A stretch of DNA of 58,104 nt from Phycisphaerales bacterium (GCA_016742075.1 JACVCL010000005.1:1-58104); one strand, 5' to 3'. Positions 8,080 to 16,963 are shown, numbered from the stretch's first letter. Notes: generated by a model not told the origin, from the letters alone. Numbers and translations are program-made.

Positions 8080-9342
8080 TCAGAAATCGCGCCGGATGAA
8101 CAGCCCCGCGGCCACCGCGAGCACCACGAGCTGGAACGCGCCGGAGGTGCCCAGGATCCACCACTCCGATCGCGACCGCCGATCGGCCTCCACGCGCCGG
8201 GTGAGTTCGGGGTCGTCGGCCGGCACACCCAGGGGGTCCATCGCGGGGCGGATGATGTCCATGGTGCCGCGGGGTCGGCGGGTATCGCGGCGGGGCTGGC
8301 CGCGGTTCTCGCGGCGTTCCTCGCGGCGCTCGGCCTGCGCCTCGCGCATCGGCTCGAGCTCGGCCATGCTCACCAGGTACCGCTCGGTGAGGCCCTTGGT
8401 CTCGCCCACCTTGGGCAGCACGGTTTTGACCCAGTACAGCACGCCGTGGTAGAGCGCGATGGTGTCGCGGCTGGACCGCTCCTTGGGGATGCGCTCGCTG
8501 AGGGCGGCGATGTCGTCGGGCCGCCAGGCGATGCGCTCGTCGAGCTGCTTGTCGGTGAGACCGGCGAGGTCGGGGCTGGTGGCCGGCGGGGGCGTGGCGG
8601 CGGCACGGCGGTCCTTCTCGGCGGTCAGGTCGGCCAGCTCGGCCCGGCGGCGCTCCAAGAGCGCCTCGCCGCGCTGCACGATCAGGTCGCCCCGCTGGCG
8701 GAAGAGGTGGAGCGACGTCTCGCCGAGGTCGACCAGGAACAGCACGAGCCAGAAGAGGATGGTCAGCAGCAGGGCGGCGACCGTGGACCGCGTGACCATG
8801 CCGATGAGCACGCACACGCAGAACAGCAGGCTGAAGAAGAACAGCACCAGCGGCACCGCCACGAACAGGCCGGGCTCCCACACGCCGCCCCGAAGGCCGA
8901 TGACCAGGAAGCACGCGCCCGTGAACAGCCCCACCTGCAGGGCCACGAACATGAGCCCGGTAAGGTATTTGGTCGCGAAGAGCCGCAGCCGGGAGATGGG
9001 CTTGGAGAGCGTGAGCTCGATCGACCCGCTGGCCACAAGGTCCGGGATGATCCCGGCCGTGGAGAGCAGAGCCAGGATGGTGGCCGCCCAACCCAGCCAG
9101 AGCTGGATCCCGAGCCCCACGAACAGCTGCTTGTAGAACACCGCCGGCGGAACCAGCTTGCTGTTCAGAATGTCGTTGTTCCACTGGAACCACGCCACCT
9201 TGATGCCGGCCTCGTTCACGCCGACCAGTCCGTAGACGCCGGCGATCAGCGCCGAGAGCCCCAGCGTGAGCCAGAACAGCTTGCGGCTGTTGAGCTCGCG
9301 GTACGCGTCGACGATCAGGGCCCAGGTCTGTATCGCGATCAT
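8080..9342 (-). CDS. ABC-2 type transporter permease
   Basis: A 420-residue integral membrane protein with an N-terminal transmembrane helix after AYRELNSRKLFWLTLGLSAL. About five helices lie between residues ~75 and ~215, and there is a last helix at the C-terminus (FQLVVLAVAAGLFIRRDF). The phrase IELTLSKPISRLRLFATKYL is typical of GldF/NosY-type ABC-2 permeases. Between the last two helices sits an unusual charged, partly coiled-coil loop of about 170 residues, rich in Arg, Glu and Pro, that would face one side of the membrane. It lies 85 bases downstream of the ATPase gene on the same strand and is surely its partner. The transported substrate is unknown. Confidence 0.87.
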   Translation of the reverse strand: MIAIQTWALIVDAYRELNSRKLFWLTLGLSALIAGVYGLVGVNEAGIKVAWFQWNNDILNSKLVPPAVFYKQLFVGLGIQLWLGWAATILALLSTAGIIPDLVASGSIELTLSKPISRLRLFATKYLTGLMFVALQVGLFTGACFLVIGLRGGVWEPGLFVAVPLVLFFFSLLFCVCVLIGMVTRSTVAALLLTILFWLVLFLVDLGETSLHLFRQRGDLIVQRGEALLERRRAELADLTAEKDRRAAATPPPATSPDLAGLTDKQLDERIAWRPDDIAALSERIPKERSSRDTIALYHGVLYWVKTVLPKVGETKGLTERYLVSMAELEPMREAQAERREERRENRGQPRRDTRRPRGTMDIIRPAMDPLGVPADDPELTRRVEADRRSRSEWWILGTSGAFQLVVLAVAAGLFIRRDF

Positions 9343-9427
9343 GGTGGTGCTTCGTCGGTGGCGGCGTGAGCGAGTTGGGCGGGCGGATGGGGTGCGGAGG
9401 CGTGAAGCGCTCGCGTGGGTGGGGGGG

Positions 9428-10537
9428 TTAGCCGGGGGCGGCGCCCGGGGCCAGGGCGCGGCCGTTGACAGGGTCGGTGACGGCCTGCATGAACAGATCC
9501 TCGAGCGATGGCCGCACCGCCCGCACCGAGCGGATGGTCACCGACCGGGCGCGAAGGGCGTCGATCACCGGTTGGACCGCCGCGGCGTCGCTGGTTCGCA
9601 GGCGGACGATGTGGCGATCAAACTCGGCCGCCAGGCCGGTGTGCAGCACCGCGCGCAGGCCGGCGGAATGGGCCGCGGAGGGGGTGGGCATCGGCGGCGC
9701 GCTGGCCGATGGGGGTGGTTCCGAGCCGGTCAGCAGGCGGTAAGCGTCGCGGTCGGCGCCGTCGGTGGCGGGCAGGCCCAGTTCGATCTCGTATCGCTCC
9801 TGATCCTGCGTGAGCTCCTTGATGGTGCCCTGCGACACCACCCGCCCCTGCACCAGGATCGCCACGCGGTCGCAGACCATCTCCAGTTCCGACAGCAGGT
9901 GGCTGTTGAGGAACACCGTTCGGCCCTGGGACCTGATCTCGGTGAGCACGTTGCGGATGTCGCGCCGGCCGACCGGGTCCACGCCGTCGGTCGGCTCGTC
10001 GAGCAGCACCACGTCCGGATTGTTCATCAGAGCCTGGGCGATACCGATCCGCTGCCGCATGCCCTTGGAGTACCCGCGCACCTTCGTGGAGCCCCAGCGG
10101 GCCATGCCCACCAGGTCCAGCAGATGGCCCGCCCGCTTCCGCCGCTCGGCCCGGGGCACGCCGTGCAACGCGGCGTAGAAGTCGAGCACCTGAGCGCCGG
10201 TGAGGTAATCGGGGAACTTGTGGTGCTCGGGCAGGTAGCCCACGCGGGCCAGGGCCGCCTTGTCGCCCACCGCGCGCCCCAGGAACGTGCCGCCGCACGC
10301 GGTGGGGGCGATCACCGTCATGAGAATCTTCACGAGCGTCGACTTGCCGGCCCCGTTCGGGCCCAGCAGGCCGAAGATCTCGCCCTTGCCCACCCGCATG
10401 TCGATGCCGCGGAGGGCGTGCACGGCCCTGCGGCCCCGGCCGTAGACCTTGTCCACCCCTTTCAGGTCGAGCACGAGTTGCGAGCGGTCGTCGGCCATGT
10501 CGGGGGGGTATTGGGAATCGGCGGGAGTGCCGTTCAC
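9428..10537 (-). CDS. ABC transporter ATP-binding protein
   Basis: A 369-residue ATPase with Walker A GPNGAGKST, Q-loop region YLPEHHKFP, signature YSKGMRQR (instead of LSGGQ, typical of ABC-2 exporters), Walker B VVLLDEPTDGVDP and switch His in LNSHLL. The C-terminal ~130 residues form the divergent tail seen in GldA/NatA-like subunits, with a Pro/Ser/Ala-rich linker. It drives the downstream permease. Two starts are possible. GTG at 10537 is preferred because TACCAT ends six bases before it, fitting the leaderless pattern; ATG at 10498 would be 13 residues shorter. It is divergent from the ubiD-family gene, with only 47 bases between start codons. Confidence 0.93.
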   Translation of the reverse strand: MNGTPADSQYPPDMADDRSQLVLDLKGVDKVYGRGRRAVHALRGIDMRVGKGEIFGLLGPNGAGKSTLVKILMTVIAPTACGGTFLGRAVGDKAALARVGYLPEHHKFPDYLTGAQVLDFYAALHGVPRAERRKRAGHLLDLVGMARWGSTKVRGYSKGMRQRIGIAQALMNNPDVVLLDEPTDGVDPVGRRDIRNVLTEIRSQGRTVFLNSHLLSELEMVCDRVAILVQGRVVSQGTIKELTQDQERYEIELGLPATDGADRDAYRLLTGSEPPPSASAPPMPTPSAAHSAGLRAVLHTGLAAEFDRHIVRLRTSDAAAVQPVIDALRARSVTIRSVRAVRPSLEDLFMQAVTDPVNGRALAPGAAPG

Positions 10538-10549
10538 GAAGGCATGGTA
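10538..10549 (-). promoter_or_regulatory. Leaderless-type -10 element of the ABC operon
   Basis: Minus-strand TACCAT (10549-10544), then GCCTTC, then the GTG start at 10537. There is no Shine-Dalgarno sequence. The element lies within the 47-base gap to the divergent ubiD start, so the two promoters must share DNA. Confidence 0.6.
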
Positions 10550-10571
10550 CCTGCCCGCGGGCCGCGGGGGT

Positions 10572-10584
10572 TATCGTGAGCGAG
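10572..10584 (+). promoter_or_regulatory. Leaderless-type -10 element of the ubiD-family gene
   Basis: TATCGT at 10572-10577, then seven bases, then ATG at 10585. This placement is the reason for preferring ATG 10585 over GTG 10576, which lies within the hexamer. Confidence 0.55.
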
Positions 10585-12717
10585 ATGTACGCGAGCACCG
10601 GCGAGTTTGTGGCAGCACTGGATCGGGCGGGGGAACTGCGCCGGGTCGGCGAGGCGGTATCGCCGGTTCTGGAGATCGCCGCGTGGGCCGACCGGGCCAG
10701 CAAGTCGCCCGCGCCCCGCGCAGGGTCGGCGTCGTCGCGCTCCAACGACCCACGCTTGGCGCATCTCGGCGGTCCGGCACTTCTGTTCGAGAACGTGGTC
10801 TCGCCCGACGGCTCGCGGAGCGACATCCCCGTGCTCATCAACGCGTGGGGCTCCTATCGGCGGATGGAGATGGCCCTGGGCTGCCACGACGAGGGCCACA
10901 CCCCCGGCGGGTTCGACGCCCTGGGCGCGAAGATCGGTGCGCTCGTAAAGCCCGAGCCCCCCCGCGGGCTGGCCGAGCTGATCGCCAAGGCCCGGCAGTT
11001 CCTGCCGCTGCTGAGGATTCCCCCCAAGCGGCGGAAGGGGCTGGGCGCCTGCCAGCAGGTGGTGCAGACCGGCGCCGAGGTCGACCTGACACAGCTGCCG
11101 CTGATCCGCTGCTGGCCGCACGACGGAGACTTCGCCGCGCTCGGGTATCCGGCCGGCGTCAACGACCACATCCCCGGCCTGGGCCGGGGCGACGATTGGG
11201 AGCGGAGTTTCCGCGGGCGTTACATCACGCTGGCGGGCATCCACACGATCCACGCCGACGATCTGGGCAATCCGCGTCCGCCCTCGCACAACATCGGCAT
11301 GTACCGCGTGCAGCTCCTCGGCCGGCGGACGCTGGCCATGCACTGGCACATGCACCACGACGGCGCGGCCCACTGGCGCAGCTGGAAGCGCAAGGGCGAG
11401 AAGATGCCCGTGGCCATCGTGCTGGGCGGCGAGAGCGTGCTGCCCTACGCCGCCACGGCCCCGCTTCCCCCTGGCATCTCCGAACTGCTTCTGGCGGGCT
11501 TCCTCAACCGCGGCGGCATCCCCATGGTGATGGGCCGCACGGTGCCCATCTGGGTGCCCGCGAGCGCCGAGATCGTCATCGAGGGCTACGTCTCACACCG
11601 GGCGGGGTTCATCGGCTGGGATCCGCGGCGATCCGGTGCGGCAGAGGGCGGGGCGTCCGGGGTTTCCGGAGTTCCCGGGGGCGACCGGTTCGGCATCGGC
11701 GAGGGGGCGGTGTTCGAGGGCCCCTTCGGCGACCACACCGGCTTCTACTCGCTGCCCGACCGCTACCCGATCCTCGAGGTCACCGCCGTCACCCGCCGGC
11801 GCGACGCGATCTATCCCACCACCGTGGTCGGCCTGCCGCCGCAGGAGGACTACTTCCTCGGCAAGGCCACCGAGCGGCTGTTCCGCCCGCTGCTCAAGAC
11901 CCTCATCCACGACATCGAAGACTACGACCTGCCCCTGTTCGGGGCGTTCCACAACTGCGCGTTCGTGAAGATCCGCAAGGCCTACCCGCTTCAGGCCCGC
12001 CGCGTGATGCACGCGATCTGGGGCGCCGGCCAGATGGCCTGGACGAAAACGATCTTCGTGGTTGACGACGACGTCGACTGCCACGACCTGCGGGCCGTCA
12101 TGGCCGCCGCGGCCGCGCACTGCGATCCCGCCCGCGACATCGAGACCGTCAACGGCCCGCTCGACATCCTCGACCACGCCGCCCCCCGGCTGGCCGCGGG
12201 GATGAAGGTGGGGTTCGACTGCACGCGGAAGGTCGCCGGTGAGGAGGTCAACGGCGTGCCCGTGGCGCAAGGAGCGCCGGGCGGCGGGGCGCCGGCCGAC
12301 GCCGCGGCGCTCCTCGAGCGGGTGCGGGGCATCCCCGGCGTGGTCGCCGCCGCGACGCCCGCGATCGCACCGGGATGGCTGATGGTGTCGGTGCGCAAGA
12401 CGGCCCCGGGCCAGGGTGCGGCGGTTCTCGAGCAGGCCGCCCGGTTGGCGGGCGAGCTCGGCGGGGCCCGGTTCATCGCGGTTCTCGGCGAGGGCGTGAG
12501 GGTCGACGACGCCGACGAGGCGCTCTTCCACTGGGTGGCCAACAGCGACGCCTCGCGCGATGCGCTGCTCATCCGCCCCGAGGGGCGCCCCGGCGTCATG
12601 GGCTTCGACGCGACGCCGAAACTCCCGGGAGACGAGCGCCACGGCCAGCCGGTGCGGGACTTCCCGCCGGTGCTCTCGATGCCGCCCGAGGTCGCCGCGC
12701 GGGCCGGTGCGCGCTGA
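10585..12717 (+). CDS. UbiD-family prenylated-FMN-dependent decarboxylase
   Basis: A UbiD-superfamily decarboxylase of 710 residues. Family members use prenylated FMN made by UbiX to decarboxylate aromatic or alpha,beta-unsaturated acids, including 4-hydroxy-3-polyprenylbenzoate and menaquinone precursors. The diagnostic catalytic block EGPFGDHTGFYS is intact, as are NIGMYRVQ and AIWGAGQMAW. It is much longer than E. coli UbiD (~497 residues). Extra length comes from Gly/Ser/Ala-rich insertions (about residues 350-370 and 560-575) and a C-terminal extension ending in a Pro-rich tail. Long forms occur in bacteria using menaquinone, so a quinone role is likely but not proven. The plsC-like gene follows 25 bases downstream. 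Confidence 0.9.
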   Translation: MYASTGEFVAALDRAGELRRVGEAVSPVLEIAAWADRASKSPAPRAGSASSRSNDPRLAHLGGPALLFENVVSPDGSRSDIPVLINAWGSYRRMEMALGCHDEGHTPGGFDALGAKIGALVKPEPPRGLAELIAKARQFLPLLRIPPKRRKGLGACQQVVQTGAEVDLTQLPLIRCWPHDGDFAALGYPAGVNDHIPGLGRGDDWERSFRGRYITLAGIHTIHADDLGNPRPPSHNIGMYRVQLLGRRTLAMHWHMHHDGAAHWRSWKRKGEKMPVAIVLGGESVLPYAATAPLPPGISELLLAGFLNRGGIPMVMGRTVPIWVPASAEIVIEGYVSHRAGFIGWDPRRSGAAEGGASGVSGVPGGDRFGIGEGAVFEGPFGDHTGFYSLPDRYPILEVTAVTRRRDAIYPTTVVGLPPQEDYFLGKATERLFRPLLKTLIHDIEDYDLPLFGAFHNCAFVKIRKAYPLQARRVMHAIWGAGQMAWTKTIFVVDDDVDCHDLRAVMAAAAAHCDPARDIETVNGPLDILDHAAPRLAAGMKVGFDCTRKVAGEEVNGVPVAQGAPGGGAPADAAALLERVRGIPGVVAAATPAIAPGWLMVSVRKTAPGQGAAVLEQAARLAGELGGARFIAVLGEGVRVDDADEALFHWVANSDASRDALLIRPEGRPGVMGFDATPKLPGDERHGQPVRDFPPVLSMPPEVAARAGAR

Positions 12718-12742
12718 CGGCCCGCGTTACAGTGCTTCTCCC

Positions 12743-13426
12743 GTGGCCGAAGCGCGAGACACCGAGACCCGACTGCCGGTTCGTGGCCCGTTCCAGCCGC
12801 TCATCTACTGGGGCTGCTGGTCGGCGGCCGCGCTCGTGGCCACGCTGCTGTACCGGCTCAGGCGGATCGACCCGCACCGCCTTCCCGCGACCGGGCCTGT
12901 CATCCTCGCGGCCAACCACCTCTCGTTGCTCGACCCCCCGCTGGTGGGCATCGCCTACACGCACCGCCAGGTGACGTTCCTGGCCCGCGACACGCTGTTC
13001 CGCGGGCTCTTCGGCCGGCTCATCTCGGCGCTCAACTCGATCCCCATCCGGCGCGGCGCCGGCGACACCGGGGCGATCAAGGCCTGCCTGGCCGCGCTCG
13101 AGCGGGGCGACGCCCTGCTGATGTTCCCCGAGGGCACCCGCTCGCCCGACGGGCGCGTGGCGCCCTTCCAGCGGGGGCTGTCGATCATCGTGAAGAAGGC
13201 CCGGTGCCCCGTGGTGCCGGTGGCGATCGACGGGCCCTTTGAGGTCTGGCCGCGGGGCCGGAAGCTCCCCCGGCTTCTCGGGCGTGTCGCGGTGCGGACG
13301 GGCGAGCCGATGTCGGCCGAGGAGTTCCTAGCCGATCCCGACGCGGCGCTGGCCGTGCTGAGCGCCCGGATCGAGGCGATGCGGTCGGGTCTGCGGGCGG
13401 CGGGCACGTCCGCGAACCGTGTGTGA
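12743..13426 (+). CDS. 1-acyl-sn-glycerol-3-phosphate acyltransferase (PlsC-like)
   Basis: A 227-residue membrane-associated acyltransferase that would transfer an acyl chain to lysophosphatidic acid in phospholipid synthesis. It has an N-terminal hydrophobic helix (LIYWGCWSAAALVATLLY). Catalytic motif I is NHLSLLD (HxxxxD), motif III is MFPEGTRSPDG, and motif IV is VVPVAIDG. The GTG at 12743 is the start that gives the normal family length; longer readings run back into the UbiD gene. TACAGT at 12728-12733 lies nine bases before it and no Shine-Dalgarno is present, so it may have its own near-leaderless promoter or be read through from ubiD. Confidence 0.92.
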   Translation: MAEARDTETRLPVRGPFQPLIYWGCWSAAALVATLLYRLRRIDPHRLPATGPVILAANHLSLLDPPLVGIAYTHRQVTFLARDTLFRGLFGRLISALNSIPIRRGAGDTGAIKACLAALERGDALLMFPEGTRSPDGRVAPFQRGLSIIVKKARCPVVPVAIDGPFEVWPRGRKLPRLLGRVAVRTGEPMSAEEFLADPDAALAVLSARIEAMRSGLRAAGTSANRV

Positions 13427-13577
13427 AGCGGTGCGGGGCGTTTGGCCGGCGCGGGCTGTAACGGCGGCGGTTCCCGCCGGGTTTGCCCTGACGGTCAGTC
13501 GGGCGCGGCGGGCGGTCGATATCCCGGGCGAGTCCTTGACTTGAGTTCCGCGCGATCGCGCCAGACTGAGGTGCCCC

Positions 13578-14357
13578 TTGGACAAGGCTTCGCTCATCGG
13601 ATCGATCCTCGGCGTCATCGCCTGCCTCCTCGTGGGCTACAAGGCGTCGCACGGCGCGTGGAGCATGTTCTGGTCCGAGAAGGGCGTGATCATGGTGTTC
13701 GGAGGCACGATCTCCGTCATCTTCATGGCCATGCCCATGGACCGCATCAAGTGCATCCCGGGCTACATCAAGTCCTTCCTGTTCCACAAGGGCAAGAGCC
13801 CGGTCGAGGTCATCCAGCTCATGTCGACGCTGTCGGAGAAGGCCCGGCGCGACGGCCTGCTGGCCCTGGAGTCGGAGATGGCCAAGATCAACGACCAGTT
13901 CCTGGTCAACGGCCTGAAAATGGCCATCGACGGCACCGACCCCGACAAGATCGAGACCACCCTTCGCCTGGAAGTGATGGCGATGCAGGACCGGCACAAG
14001 GCCGGCAAGAAGTTCTTCGACCTCATCAAGCTCTACGCCCCCGGATACGGCCTGGTCGCGACGCTGATCGGCCAGATCGGCATGTTCGGGCACCTCGGCG
14101 GCTCGATCGAGGTGATGGGCCACATGCTCGCGGTGGCCGTCGTGGCCACGATGTACGGCACCGTGCTCGCCAACGCCGTGGCCGGCCCGATGGGCGACAA
14201 GCTCGCCCTGCGATCGGGCGAAGAGATCCTCTCGAAAGAGATGATGCTCCAGGGAATCCTGAGCATTCAGGCCGGCGACAACCCGCGCGTGACCACCGAC
14301 CGCATGCTGGCCTTCATCCCGCAGATGAGCCGCGCCAAGCTGGCGATGGCCGCGTAA
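13578..14357 (+). CDS. motA: Flagellar motor stator protein MotA
   Basis: The proton-channel stator subunit of the flagellar motor, 259 residues in the inner membrane. There are four membrane segments: LIGSILGVIACLLVGY (residues ~5-20), VIMVFGGTISVIFMAM (~37-52), and two between about residues 155 and 200. The conserved channel prolines are present in LYAPGYGLVATLIG and NAVAGPMGD. The cytoplasmic loop carries the charged residues that contact FliG. The TTG at 13578 is supported by TGAGGTG just upstream and by the expected MotA N-terminus. motB follows after 95 bases. The pair implies a flagellated or swarmer stage. Confidence 0.94.
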   Translation: MDKASLIGSILGVIACLLVGYKASHGAWSMFWSEKGVIMVFGGTISVIFMAMPMDRIKCIPGYIKSFLFHKGKSPVEVIQLMSTLSEKARRDGLLALESEMAKINDQFLVNGLKMAIDGTDPDKIETTLRLEVMAMQDRHKAGKKFFDLIKLYAPGYGLVATLIGQIGMFGHLGGSIEVMGHMLAVAVVATMYGTVLANAVAGPMGDKLALRSGEEILSKEMMLQGILSIQAGDNPRVTTDRMLAFIPQMSRAKLAMAA

Positions 14358-14452
14358 ACCGCCCTCCCACCCAAGACCCGGCACCCCCAACCCCGCACGC
14401 CCCGGCCCGCCGCTGAGGACCGCCTTCCCGCAACCGCCCCGGAACTCCATCC

Positions 14453-15304
14453 ATGGCCGAAGAGCACAACCAGGGCGGCCACGACGAGCACGCCGGCGGA
14501 GACGGCCACGGCGGCTCGCACAAGAAGCACGGCCACGCCCACGGCCATGGCGGCGGCCACGCCGAGGGCGAGCACGAGGGCGCGCCGGAGTGGCTCATCT
14601 CCTTCGCCGACAACGTGATGCTGCAGATGGGCTTCTTCGTCATTCTTCTGGCGCTGAACATGGGGCCCAAGGGCGGCAACCCGGAGGGCCCGCCCAGCGA
14701 CAGCGAGCAGACCGCCGGCCCGCCGCCGGCGATGCTCGACTTCGCGATCGCCGTCCGCGAGGCCTTCAACAACCCGGTGTCGATGAACTCCACCAGCGCC
14801 GCCGATGCCCCGCTGGTGCGCCGGATGATGCAGAAGGCCGGGTCCTCGGCCGAGGATGCGCCGGAGGGCCGCGACAAGGAAGTCTCGTCGGTCCGGCCGG
14901 GCGACTACTTCGCGCTCGGCGGCGCCATCGCGTTCGCCGAGCAGTCGGCCGAACTTTCGGCCTCGGCCGAGGAGCAGCTCCGGGCGATCGCCGAGCGGGT
15001 CCGCGGCGTGAACACGATTCTCGAGGTCCGCGGGCACTGCTCGGGGGTAGAGGTCGGCGGCGACGCATCCCGGGCCTACCGGCTCAGCTACGACCGTGCC
15101 TTCGCCGTCGCCTCGGCGCTGCGGGCCCGCGGCGTGGAGTGGAAGCAGATGCGCGTGGTGTCGATCGGCGACTCCAACCGCGTGGTGCAGCGGGCCTTCA
15201 CCGCCGAGGCCCAGCGGGCCAACCAGCGCGTCGAGGTGGTGCTGACCGGCGACGTCGTGCCCCGCGACCCCTACAGCACCGAGCCGGGCCACGACGAGAA
15301 GTAG
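14453..15304 (+). CDS. motB: Flagellar motor protein MotB with histidine-rich N-terminus
   Basis: The stator subunit that anchors MotA to peptidoglycan; 283 residues. The single membrane helix contains the essential proton-carrying Asp53 in SFADNVMLQMGFFVILLAL. The C-terminal OmpA-like domain (about 155-270) ends with ANQRVEVVL. The peptidoglycan-binding GHTD-type motif is degenerate here (RGHCSG), so binding may differ. Residues 5-41 contain eleven histidines, many in His-Gly alternation, followed directly by PEWLISFAD. A cytoplasmic His-rich leader of this kind is unusual in MotB and could bind metal. Convergent with the FHA-GspE gene, 24 bases away. Confidence 0.93.
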   Translation: MAEEHNQGGHDEHAGGDGHGGSHKKHGHAHGHGGGHAEGEHEGAPEWLISFADNVMLQMGFFVILLALNMGPKGGNPEGPPSDSEQTAGPPPAMLDFAIAVREAFNNPVSMNSTSAADAPLVRRMMQKAGSSAEDAPEGRDKEVSSVRPGDYFALGGAIAFAEQSAELSASAEEQLRAIAERVRGVNTILEVRGHCSGVEVGGDASRAYRLSYDRAFAVASALRARGVEWKQMRVVSIGDSNRVVQRAFTAEAQRANQRVEVVLTGDVVPRDPYSTEPGHDEK

Positions 15305-15328
15305 ACCGCGAGCCCGCCCACAGCCGGG

Positions 15329-16963
15329 TCAGCTCCAGCTCGACACCGCGTCGACCTCTTCCAGCGTCGTGACGCCCCGGGCCGCCAGCTGCCAGCCCGA
15401 CTGCTGCAGCGTGGCGAAGACGCCCTGCTCGATGATCTTCTTCATCCCCTGGATGCTCGGTTCGCGCAGCACCAGGTCGCGGAGCTCGTCGTTGAAGTCG
15501 AGCATCTCGAAGATCGCCCGCCGGCCGTGGAAGCCCGTCCGCAGGCACCGGGGGCACCCGACGGCCACATAGGTCTGCGTCTTGCCCTCGAGGAACCGCC
15601 CGATGCGCGTGGCCTGCCCCGGCGTCACCTTCACGGCGCGCCGGCAGTGCTCGCACAGCACCCGCACCAGCCGCTGCGCCAGGATGACGTCGAGCGAGTT
15701 GGCCACCAGGTAGGGCTCGACGCCCAGGTCGAGCAGACGGAAGACGGCGCCGATGGTGTCCTTGGCGTGCACGGTGGTGAAGACGACGTGGCCCGTCATC
15801 GCCGCCTGCATCGCCGTCCGGGCCGTCTCCGAATCGCGGATCTCGCCGACGAGAATCACGTCGGGGTCCTGCCGCAGCACCGACCGCAGGATCTCGGAGA
15901 ACGACGAGTTGGGCGTCACCGGGATCTGCGTGACCCCCTCGATGTTGTACTCGACCGGGTCCTCGATCGTCACCACATTGAACCGCTGGCGATCGATCTC
16001 GCGCAGGGCGTTGTAGAGGGTCGTGGTCTTGCCCGAGCCCGTGGGCCCAACGACCAGCAGCATGCCCGCGTCCTGGTCGCACACGCGCTTGATCCGCTGG
16101 TGGATGAAGGCCGGCAGGCTCAGGTCGTGCAGGCTTCGCGGCGCGGTGTTGCTGTCGAGAATGCGCAGCACCAGCTTGGGGCCGAACACCGTGGGCGTGA
16201 ACGACGCCCGGAAATCGACCCGCCGGTCGGCGTAGCGGGCCGAGACGTGGCCGTCGAGCACCGCGTCGCGCGCCACGCTCGGGAAGTTGCACGCGTTGCG
16301 GATCAGACCCATGAACAGCTCGCCGGTCTGGTTCGGCAGCTCCACCACCTGCACCATCGAGCCGTCGACCCGCATGCGGATCATGTGCTGGTCGCCCTTG
16401 GGCTCGCAGTGGATGTCGGTGGCGCGGCTCGCGTTGGCCGCGGCCAGCAGCAGCCGCCCGGCCAGAGCCCCGTCGGTCGAGCCGTCGAGCGCGGCCGACG
16501 GCTTGCCGTTGGCGTCGATGAGCGTGATCGTCTGCCCCGACAGACCCGCCTCGGGCAGGTTGTCGACCACGGCCTGCAGCTCCGCCGCCCACGGCGGCAG
16601 CGCCACGCTCTTGGCACGCCCGCCTCCCCGCGACCGCGCCGGCGGCGGCGCGGCCTCCGGGACGCTCTCCGGCTCGGTCAGCTCGAGCCGGAACTCCACC
16701 GAGCCCACCCGGAAACGGTCCCCCGGCGAGAGAAACTCCTGCGTGATCCGCTGCCCGTTGAGCTTCGTGCCGTTCCTCGAGCCCAGGTCCTTCAGCACGT
16801 ACCGGTCGCGCCCCGAGGGCTGCACCACGCAGTGGAAACGCGAGGCCAGATCATCTTCGATTGCGATCTGGTTGTCGGGGTGCCGGCCGATCGTCACCTG
16901 GGTGTCGGACAGCAGGATCGGCTCGATGGACGGGTCCGAGATGAACAGGCGAAGCTTCGGCAT
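15329..16963 (-). CDS. FHA domain-GspE/PilB type secretion ATPase fusion
   Basis: A 544-residue cytoplasmic ATPase. Residues ~1-95 form a forkhead-associated (phosphothreonine-binding) domain with GRHPDNQ, ASRFHC and GSRNGTKLNG. After a Pro/Arg linker comes the GspE/PilB ATPase: NASRATDIHCEPKGD (start of the core), Walker A GPTGSGKTT, Asp box TIEDPVE, Walker B ILVGEIRDSETA, His box TGHVVFTTVHA, and a zinc-type module with Cys pairs CEHC and CPRC. Such ATPases power type II secretion or type IV pilus assembly. The usual N1/N2 domains are replaced by the FHA domain, suggesting control by threonine phosphorylation. No other pilus or secretion gene is adjacent. Upstream GGAG lies nine bases before the ATG. 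Confidence 0.94.
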   Translation of the reverse strand: MPKLRLFISDPSIEPILLSDTQVTIGRHPDNQIAIEDDLASRFHCVVQPSGRDRYVLKDLGSRNGTKLNGQRITQEFLSPGDRFRVGSVEFRLELTEPESVPEAAPPPARSRGGGRAKSVALPPWAAELQAVVDNLPEAGLSGQTITLIDANGKPSAALDGSTDGALAGRLLLAAANASRATDIHCEPKGDQHMIRMRVDGSMVQVVELPNQTGELFMGLIRNACNFPSVARDAVLDGHVSARYADRRVDFRASFTPTVFGPKLVLRILDSNTAPRSLHDLSLPAFIHQRIKRVCDQDAGMLLVVGPTGSGKTTTLYNALREIDRQRFNVVTIEDPVEYNIEGVTQIPVTPNSSFSEILRSVLRQDPDVILVGEIRDSETARTAMQAAMTGHVVFTTVHAKDTIGAVFRLLDLGVEPYLVANSLDVILAQRLVRVLCEHCRRAVKVTPGQATRIGRFLEGKTQTYVAVGCPRCLRTGFHGRRAIFEMLDFNDELRDLVLREPSIQGMKKIIEQGVFATLQQSGWQLAARGVTTLEEVDAVSSWS

